Shown here: piece by piece, positions 1 through 5,551 of the stretch
Position numbering within the stretch: the first letter of the stretch is position 1
Layout: the number at the start of each line of letters is the position of its first letter
NCBI GenBank assembly: GCA_027343965.1
Contig: DAHWJX010000160.1
Coordinates: 1 to 5,551 of the forward strand
Source of the DNA: JAKACU01 sp021821185
Lineage (GTDB): Bacteria; Bacillota; Bacilli; Alicyclobacillales; SLC66
DNA: 5,551 bases
Direction: 5' to 3'
Made by a program: the position numbers and the translations under genes
The notes under the pieces: model-generated
The model's database searches: none
What the model was told of the DNA's origin: nothing
What the model saw: only the letters and a program-made list of their open reading frames with translations

Positions 1-1
1 C

Positions 2-775
2 GTTTTGTCCTATCAACAAGTTTCTGTGTTAAAGACACTGGAGTGTTGGGTACTTCCAAGTGCGATGCGCGTTGTGATTATCCGTCGCTTGGCTGAGGCC
101 ATGCGAGAGGTAAGGTATCGCAATGAAGTTTGCGACAGAGTGGGTTCATTAGTAGCGCATGTTTGTTCAACAGACGGGTCTGATGAAAAGATCCGCGCTA
201 TTTTGCTGCAAGAGACGAGAGATAGTACGCTTAGTCCGGTTGAAGTCGTCCATTTGGTGCAACACTTGACAGAATGGGAGCCTGATTTGCGGTTGGTGCA
301 GGAGTGGTTGGCCGCGCACATCGATAACAGCAAATCAAGTCTTGAACATATGGTGTCCTATGAGCACCAACTTCAAGCTCAACTGCAGGTAACCTGCGGC
401 AACCTCGTACAAAGCCTGCATGTCTTGGAACGGTTTCCATGGCGTCAGACATTTATGAAAATCTCGAGCTTGGAGCGGATATTGGCGTCTCATACAGATT
501 CAGACTATCATCTGCTGGATGTTGCGAGTCGTGATGTACTTCGCAACCGCGTAGCGGAAATCGCGGATCGACTACACGTGCCAGAGACGCTTGTTGCAAA
601 AACGGCTATTTTACTTGCCGAAAATTTTCGTATCCCTACGGATGACTTTATCCATCCTACTTCCTCACCTCCTCGACAATCCTGTTTTCCCTATTATTTG
701 CTAGACGCTCATGGGATTAGCACACTCTATAGCCAATTATCTAAGCTTGCTCGCCCTCGCCTTTTACCAACACAT
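2..775 (+). other. N-terminal soluble helical region of the glucan synthase (residues 1-258)
   Basis: This stretch is mostly charged and amphipathic, with no membrane segment and no catalytic motif I recognise. It follows the pattern of the N-terminal region of Cgs/NdvB proteins. Residues 4-38 resemble the family's 'YQ.V..L...E.W.LP..LR..LI..L' segment. Residues 148-194 resemble the family's 'W..F...S..E..L..D....Y..MDF.TRD.YR..V..IA' segment, here with LLDVASRDVLRNRVAEIA at 170-187. The family's usual HVGYYLID signature is weakened to SCFPYYLLDAHG (227-238). These comparisons rest on remembered family patterns, not an alignment. The function of this region is not clear to me; it may be structural or regulatory. 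Confidence 0.7.
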
Positions 776-3700
776 GCCATGCGTAGACGACCGCTTTCGA
801 CGTATTTATCGGGGGTAACTTTGCTGTTTGTTCTAGGGATGGTGTTAAGTTTTATCTTTGTCATGCAAGGGGGAACAGTAAGTATACTCTCTATGCTGGC
901 AGTGTTTGTGGCACTTGCTCTTCCGGTTAGCGAATGGATGGTGACTATCCTTCATGCAGCTCTAGAAAAATGCTGCCAAAGGACACCACTTTTACGCTAT
1001 GATTTTTCCGAGGAGTTACCAGAAAGTGCGCTAACTATGGTTGTCATGCCCATTATTTGGTCAAGCGTGGATGAAGTTGATGAGGTCATGGATAGGTTGT
1101 TGGTACACCATTTGGCAAACCGTCAAAAAAATATCCATTTTGCTGTTCTCGCAGATCTGCCCGATGCTTTGACAAAACAGCAGGATAGCGATGATGCGAT
1201 TGTTACCCATGCCGTGCAGCGTACGAAAGCGCTGCAAAACAAATATGGAAAAGATCGATTTTTCTTGTTTCACCGTAAGCGTCGATTCAACCCAACGGAT
1301 CGCATCTATATGGGATGGGAACGCAAACGGGGCAAACTTGTGGAATTTGTCGATCTACTTTCAGGCAGTCGCGATACCAGTTTTACGACCGTATGCGGAG
1401 AGACGAACATTTTATCGCAGATTCGGTATGTGTTTACTGTCGATCATGATACACAACTACCGATGGGTACCGTCAGCCGGATGGCTGGTACGATCCACTA
1501 CCCCTATAACCGTCCACGATTAAACAAAGAAGAAACGCGTGTTATCGAAGGTTTCGGCGTGCTGCAACCGCGCATTGGCGTGAGTTTTGAATCTACAACA
1601 AAATCTCGTTTTGCCTCTTTGTGGGCGGGAGAACCGGGGATTGATCCCTATGCATTTGCCGTCTCCGATCCCTACCAGGACTTATTTGGCAAAGCGATTT
1701 TTGTAGGCAAAGGTATTTTTGATGTCGAAGCTTTTCGCAAAACCTTGTCCAATCGCATTCCAGACAATATGGTACTTAGTCATGATATTCTCGAAGGCGG
1801 GTTTCTTCGTGCAGGTCTAACTTCGGATATAGAGGTTGTCGAAGATCACCCAGGTTCGTTTTATGCGTATCAACTTCGTGCGCACCGCTGGATTCGCGGT
1901 GATTGGCAACTGATCAGGTGGCTTTTGCGCACTTGTAAGAACCGTCAAGGAGATGTACAAAAAATTGACATATGCGGTTTGACGCGCTGGCATATTGTAG
2001 ATAACTTGCGCAAAAGCCTGATTGCACCTTCGTTGTTGATAGTGACGCTCCTTGGACTTGGTGTATTACCTGGTAGGTCAGGAGCATGGGAAACTGTCGT
2101 TTTGCTAACGATATTTCTCCCCTTTGTGTTTGCCGTTATCTCTTGGTTGCAGGGCAAAAAATCGCTACGTTCCGTTGGTATTACTTTTTTGCAAGGTGGT
2201 TTTCGGTTGTTAACCTTGCCGTTTGCGTCGGTTGTTGCTTTGGATGCAGTGTTTCGTACGATATACCGAATGACAATTAGTAAAAAACACCTCTTAGACT
2301 GGGTACCGGCTGCTAAAACGGATAATGGTACAAAGAAACGGCGCGTTTTTGTATACGAACCGCTAGGTTACGCAATGGGAGCTGTTTTTGTCTTTTTGTC
2401 CTGGATGATAGCAGGTGTAGATGGTAGGGTGATATCCGTTGTCGCACTCATTTTGTGGGTATTAGCTCGTCCGATCGTGAAATGGTTGAATCAAGATAGG
2501 CAGGCGAATCGTCTGCGTTTTGTTGATGCAAAGCGAACTGAATTAGAGCAATTTGCTCGCCAAATCTGGGCGTTTTACGAACGCTATGTGACGGAGCAAG
2601 AGTCATGGTTGCCACCGGATAATGTGCAATACCTCCCTGAGGAGAAAATTGCTCATCGTACGTCGCCAACGAATATCGGATTGTATTTAGCTTGCGTAGT
2701 GGCTGCAGCAGATCTTAAGTTGATAACCGTTTATGCTATGGTTTTACGACTTGAATCTTCCCTGCGCACGCTATCCACCTTAGCGAAGTGGAATGGACAT
2801 CTCTTTAATTGGTATGACACCCTGACAGGGGAACCGCTTGTGCCCCGGTATGTATCAACGGTAGACTCTGGGAACCTCATCGCTAACCTTATGGTCGTTC
2901 GTCAGGGACTGGAAGATTGGGGTACACGAGAGACGGAACTCAGATTATGTATCGAACAATTGATGTCAGATATCGAAAACTTCATTGAACAAACAGATTT
3001 TCAAGCGTTGTTTAACCCTGACGAACAGGTGTTTTGCCTGGGGTATCACGTGGAAGCTAACCAAAAAGAGAATGTGCTTTATGATTTATTGGCTTCCGAG
3101 GCTAGACAAGCAAGTTTTGTTGCTATTGCGCTTGGACAGATTCCCGCATCGCATTGGTTTGCGTTGGGGCGCACGATGACGATGCAAGGAAAGCATAAAG
3201 TACTCTTGTCCTGGTCTGGAACGATGTTTGAATACCTGATGCCAAATCTTATCATGAGGACCTATCGTGATACCGTCTGGGATTCTACCTATCAAGGTGT
3301 TGTTACTCGACAAATTCAATATGGGGATTTTCATGGTGTGCCGTTTGGTATATCGGAGAGTGGGTACTACGCATTTGATGAGCAAATGAACTACCAGTAC
3401 CGTGCATTTGGCGTTCCGGGGCTTGGTTTTGATCGAGGGCTCGAGCGAAATCTTGTTGTGGCACCTTATGCGACGATGTTAGCCCTTCCTTTTGCCAAAG
3501 AGGTTGGCATGAAAGCCTTACGACAGTTTGAAGCATTGGGTGCTAAGGGTGAATATGGCTTTTATGAGGCTGTCGATTTTACGGTCAATCGTCTTCCACA
3601 AGGTGACAGATACAGAGTTATTCAAAGTTTTATGGCTCACCATCAGGCGATGAGTTTGTTGACGCTGACCAATTTGCTAACGAATGACAGTATGATTCGG

Positions 3701-5551
3701 CGATTTCATGCGGATAAACGTGTGCGAGCGGCCGATTTGCTTTTACAAGAACGAACTCCCGTCAAGGCGGCTCTGATTGAAAAACCAATTGGCCTATATG
3801 CACCCATTCCCGATTTTACACAGCAAGTCGATGAGGCTATTCGTATGTTTACGGAACCAACAGCTGATGTGTTTGTCAACGTTCTCTCTAATGGCCGTAT
3901 GACAAGTATAGGGACGAATGACGGTAACGGTATGCTGATGTGGAATGGACTCTCAGTCATTCGGTGGCGGGAGGACCCTGTAGTCGATTCGTCAGGTGCG
4001 ATTATTTATTTGCATGATGTTGATCGTGAAGTCACTTTTACACCCACTGACTTTCCTTGCCATCTAGTAGATGATCAAAAGACGGTTTTTGGGTTGGATC
4101 GATCGACTTATGAGGGAACGTATCAAGGTATCTATGCAAAACTTGAAATTACAGTATCTGGTGAGCTTGATGCTGAAGTTCGGCGTCTACGTGTGGTCAA
4201 CCGAAGTAGCGAACAACGTACACTGGAAGTCACTTCTTTCTTTGAATTAGCACTAGCAAGTCAAGATACCGACAGAATTCATCCAGCTTTTAGCAAATTG
4301 TTTATTCAAACTAGCCATGACAAAGATGCCGCTTGTCTGTTGGCTAAGCGACGCCCACGCGAAGAGAAGGAAAATGAGACCTGGGCAGTTCACACGATGT
4401 ACGTGGATAACAAAGAAGAAACCAAAGACTATGAATTTGAAACGGATCGTGCGGCTTTTATTGGACGTGGCGGATCTCTACAAGCACCGCGAGCGATGAC
4501 AAAACGGCTTCGCGGATCCGTGGGTTCCGTGGTAGATCCAGCGTTTGTGATGCGGCGTTGTATTAGGCTGGCACCTGATGAGTCTGTTACTTTGTATATG
4601 ATAACGGGTGTTACAACAAGTAGGGGAGAGGCTCTAAAACTTATTTCACAGTTGTGTGAACCTGCACAGGCAGATCAAGCATTTCACTTGGCTTGGGTGC
4701 GAACGCAGATTGATCTTCGTCATCTGCATCTTATGGCAAAGCAGATTGTGACTGCCAATGAGCTAGCTGCTAGTTTACTATTTACATCACCATTGTCTCG
4801 GATACGAAGAAAGGCAATCACACACAATCGATTAGGTCAATCATCTTTGTGGAGGCGAGGTATTAGTGGAGATGCACCAATTGTTACAGTTATGGTCAAT
4901 AATGTAGCAGACCTTTCTTTTGTAGTGGATCTTGCTAAGCAGCACCATTACTTGTGTACACATGGTTTAGCAGTCGACTTAATTGTGCTTGATGACATAG
5001 TCGGCGGCTACCAAAATGAGTTAATGAAAAGACTTTATGAAGAACTTGCTGCGCGCGGAATTCATGAGAAAAGGCGCATGATCAGCCTAAAGACAAGCCA
5101 GTTGACAGAGGACGAATTGATCCTCGTCACGGCTGTATCTCGTGTCTTGTTACGTGCTGGCGGGCCGAGTCTGCATGCGCAATTGCAAATAGAAGAACAT
5201 GGAACTGTGCGACTTGCAAGGCGAAATTCAATGCGAGTTTCAATGCACCGGGCAAGCACTTCACAGATGGCAATTGATTCCGAACCTGATCACTTGAAGG
5301 CAACCAAGGCAAGTAGCGAGTTTTTTAATGGCTGGGGTGGATTTGTCGACGAAGGAAAGGCTTATCAAATCAATGTTTCACAGGGAAACTATCTGCCAAA
5401 GCCATGGTCGAACGTTTTGTCCAATCCTCGATTTGGTACGCTGATAACTGAACTTGGCACAGGTTACACTTGGTGGCGAAATTCTCGGGAATGTAAGCTT
5501 ACACCGTGGACGAATGATCCGGTCCTTGATCAACCTGGGGAATGTCTCTAT
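2..5551 (+). CDS. ndvB: Cyclic beta-1,2-glucan synthase (NdvB/ChvB/Cgs family), internal part, open at both ends
   Basis: This frame is open for 1850 codons with no stop or frameshift, and it contains all the family's modules in the usual order up to the start of the second GH94 sandwich. The family makes cyclic beta-1,2-glucan from UDP-glucose at the cytoplasmic membrane. Key motifs are VDHDTQLP (480-487), LSHDILEGG (592-600), RAHRWIRGDWQ (626-636), PRYVSTVDSGNL (948-959), FGISESGYYAFDEQMNYQYR (1115-1134), MAHHQAMS (1211-1218), RWREDP (1321-1326), GISGDAPIV (1620-1628) and TPWTNDPV (1834-1841). The visible N-terminus already resembles an internal family region (YQQVSVLKTLECWVLPSAMR, 4-23), so perhaps 150-250 residues are missing upstream. 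At the C-terminus most of the second sandwich and the GH94 catalytic barrel are missing. Automated pipelines may label it 'glucoamylase family protein' or 'cellobiose phosphorylase'. Family assignment is firm. The symbol is by family only, and activity and ring product are inferred. Confidence 0.93.
803..955 (+). other. First transmembrane pair (residues 268-289 and about 293-318)
   Basis: Two hydrophobic stretches lie back to back: YLSGVTLLFVLGMVLSFIFVM (268 to about 288), then a second starting at VSILSMLAVFVALALPVSEW (293-312). A basic cluster, MRRRP (260-264), sits just before the first. By the positive-inside rule this suggests that the N-terminal side is cytoplasmic, and a hairpin would return the GT84 domain to the cytoplasm, where UDP-glucose is available. 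The topology is inference; the hydrophobicity is directly visible. Confidence 0.75.
1019..1921 (+). other. GT84 glucosyltransferase domain (residues about 340-640)
   Basis: This is the processive glucosyltransferase module, expected to elongate beta-1,2-glucan from UDP-glucose on the cytoplasmic face. A GT-A-like motif series is visible: FAVLADLPDA (380-389), the DxD motif D481-H-D483 in VDHDTQLP, LQPRIGVSF (521-529), GIDPYAFAVSDPYQDLFGK (546-564), VGKGIFDVEAF (568-578), SHD (593-595), E614-D615 in VVEDHP, and R629-W630 in RAHRWIRGDWQ. The DxD should bind the metal and nucleotide sugar, an acidic residue near 595 or 614-615 is a plausible base, and the RW motif resembles the QxxRW acceptor motif of processive synthases. 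These roles are by analogy with GT2-like enzymes. No key residue appears lost, so the domain is probably active. Confidence 0.88.
2024..2488 (+). other. Second transmembrane cluster (residues about 675-829)
   Basis: Four hydrophobic segments are visible: about 675-691 (APSLLIVTLLGLGVLPG), 696-716 (core VVLLTIFLPFVFAVISWL), 787-805 (core GYAMGAVFVFLSWMIAG) and 808-825 (core VISVVALILWVLARP). Between the second and third lies a less hydrophobic stretch ending in a basic segment (YRMTISKKHLLDWVPAAK, 755-772), which resembles the conserved cytoplasmic loop of the family. Together with the first pair this gives about six membrane segments, in line with what is known for Cgs proteins. The cluster probably forms the membrane passage region for the growing glucan and anchors the following domains; that role is inferred. 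Confidence 0.75.
2504..3706 (+). other. Glucoamylase-like domain, likely GH189 cyclisation domain (residues about 835-1235)
   Basis: This module was long called 'glucoamylase-like'. In a characterised family member from Thermoanaerobacter it was shown to be the cyclisation domain, a retaining transglycosylase that closes the beta-1,2-glucan ring (GH189). Conserved blocks are SPTNIGLYLACVVAAADL (888-905), NWYDTLTGEPLVPRYVSTVD (936-955), YDLLASEAR (1027-1035), LLSWSGTMFEYLMPNLIMR (1068-1086), FGISESGYYAFDEQMNYQYR (1115-1134), LGFDRGLERNLVVAPYATM (1141-1159), GEYGFYEAVDFT (1183-1194) and MAHHQAMSLL (1211-1220). Candidate catalytic acids are E1033, E1077, E1119 and E1189; without an alignment I cannot say which serve as nucleophile and acid/base. 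The usual HHQGMS is HHQAMS here. An ordinary glucoamylase is unlikely given the full-length context. Confidence 0.85.
3785..4681 (+). other. First GH94-type beta-sandwich domain (residues about 1262-1560)
   Basis: This matches the beta-supersandwich that precedes the catalytic barrel in GH94 phosphorylases, a fold formerly filed under 'glycosyltransferase family 36'. Visible marks are FVNVLSNGRMTSIGTNDGNG (1291-1310), RWREDPVVDSSGAIIYLHDV (1321-1340), the strand-rich EVRRLRVVNRSSEQRTLEVT (1392-1411), HPAFSKLFIQT (1427-1437), LLAKRRPRE (1446-1454), WAVHTMYVD (1461-1469), ETDRAAFIGRGGSL (1480-1493) and SVVDPAFVMRR (1509-1519). In cyclic glucan synthases this copy has no barrel of its own and is thought to be structural or carbohydrate-binding. 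No catalytic role is claimed. Confidence 0.85.
4685..5311 (+). other. Alpha/beta linker region between the two GH94-type sandwiches (residues about 1562-1770)
   Basis: The region starts with a helical stretch (HLAWVRTQIDLRHLHLMAKQ, 1562-1581), followed by the conserved family block SLWRRGISGDAPIVTVMV (1615-1632). An alternating strand and helix pattern comes next, with GLAVDLIVLDD (1655-1665), a helix around QNELMKRLYEELAARG (1671-1686), RRMISLKTSQLTEDELILVT (1691-1710) and SRVLLRAGGPSLHAQL (1713-1728). This pattern matches the same interval in other cyclic glucan synthases. Its role is not known to me. The segment 1741-1773 is polar, weakly conserved in appearance and probably a flexible connection to the next sandwich. 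Confidence 0.7.
5324..5551 (+). other. Start of the second GH94-type beta-sandwich, truncated by the window edge (from residue 1775)
   Basis: Residues 1775-1850 carry the entry signature of the true GH94 phosphorylase module: FNGWGGFVDEGKAYQI (1775-1790), PKPWSNVLSNPRFGTLITEL (1799-1818), GTGYTWWRNSREC (1819-1831) and LTPWTNDPVLDQPGECLY (1833-1850). In the family this sandwich is followed by an alpha/alpha-barrel that cleaves beta-1,2-glucan by phosphorolysis and so limits chain length. The frame is still open at the last base, so this is truncation by the window, not evidence of a broken gene. The N-S-R-E block normally ends in an asparagine-like position (NSREN), but here it is cysteine (C1831). 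Confidence 0.85.

Noticed and set aside
13..333. A 106-codon open frame on the minus strand
   Set aside because: It lies opposite a region whose + strand translation matches the family's N-terminal pattern. Its own product is rich in Ser, Thr and Cys with no recognisable domain, so it is a chance antisense frame.
1191..1523. A 110-codon open frame on the + strand in a different frame
   Set aside because: It overlaps the GT84 domain including the DxD motif, which is clearly coded in frame 2. The product shows no family features and no convincing ribosome binding site was seen.
3086..3536. Two overlapping minus-strand open frames of 99 and 77 codons
   Set aside because: Both lie opposite the most conserved part of the cyclisation domain, where strong codon constraint can leave long antisense frames. 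Neither product resembles a known protein.
2504..3706. Reading the middle region as a true glucoamylase
   Set aside because: The similarity behind that label is fold-level. The fusion to GT84, the membrane segments and the GH94 sandwiches fit a cyclic glucan synthase, and starch-degrading enzymes are not membrane-embedded in this way.
3785..5551. A stand-alone cellobiose or chitobiose phosphorylase gene
   Set aside because: The GH94-like part is in the same uninterrupted frame as the GT84 and cyclisation domains, with no stop, start or ribosome binding site between them.
1..5551. tRNA, rRNA, CRISPR, insertion sequence, promoter or terminator within the window
   Set aside because: Every base except the first is inside one conserved coding frame. 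I saw no direct repeat array, terminal inverted repeats or hairpin followed by a T-run that would need another explanation.

Overview
The whole window is one open reading frame on the + strand. Frame 2 (bases 2 to 5551) runs for 1850 codons without a stop and leaves the window at both ends, so neither the start nor the stop codon is present. The translation is collinear with the giant cyclic beta-1,2-glucan synthases (the NdvB/ChvB/Cgs family), which are membrane proteins usually near 2800 residues. Residue numbers below count from the first complete codon (base 2).

Layout, in order: (1) a soluble, mostly helical N-terminal region, about residues 1-258; (2) two membrane segments, about 268-318; (3) a GT84-type glucosyltransferase domain, about 340-640, with a DxD motif, an SHD motif, an ED pair and an RW motif; (4) a second membrane cluster, about 675-829; (5) a domain long annotated as 'glucoamylase-like', now linked to the GH189 cyclisation domain, about 835-1235; (6) a first GH94-type beta-sandwich domain, about 1262-1560; (7) an alpha/beta linker region, about 1562-1770; (8) the start of a second GH94-type beta-sandwich, from about 1775, cut off by the window edge. 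The GH94 alpha/alpha-barrel that normally follows would lie downstream and is not visible.

In the known family these modules work in one polypeptide. The GT84 domain builds a linear beta-1,2-glucan from UDP-glucose at the inner face of the membrane, the middle domain closes the chain into a ring by transglycosylation, and the C-terminal GH94 module trims the chain by phosphorolysis to set its length. The product is a cyclic glucan used in osmotic adaptation, envelope function or host interaction.

The organism cannot be fixed from one gene. The moderate GC content (mid-40s percent by eye) and mixed codon use do not look like the GC-rich rhizobia where the family was first studied. A Bacillota source is a reasonable but weak guess. 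I see no RNA gene, mobile element, CRISPR array, promoter or terminator, and no intergenic DNA. I found no undescribed system; the points worth checking are motif substitutions, an internal duplication and the missing ends.
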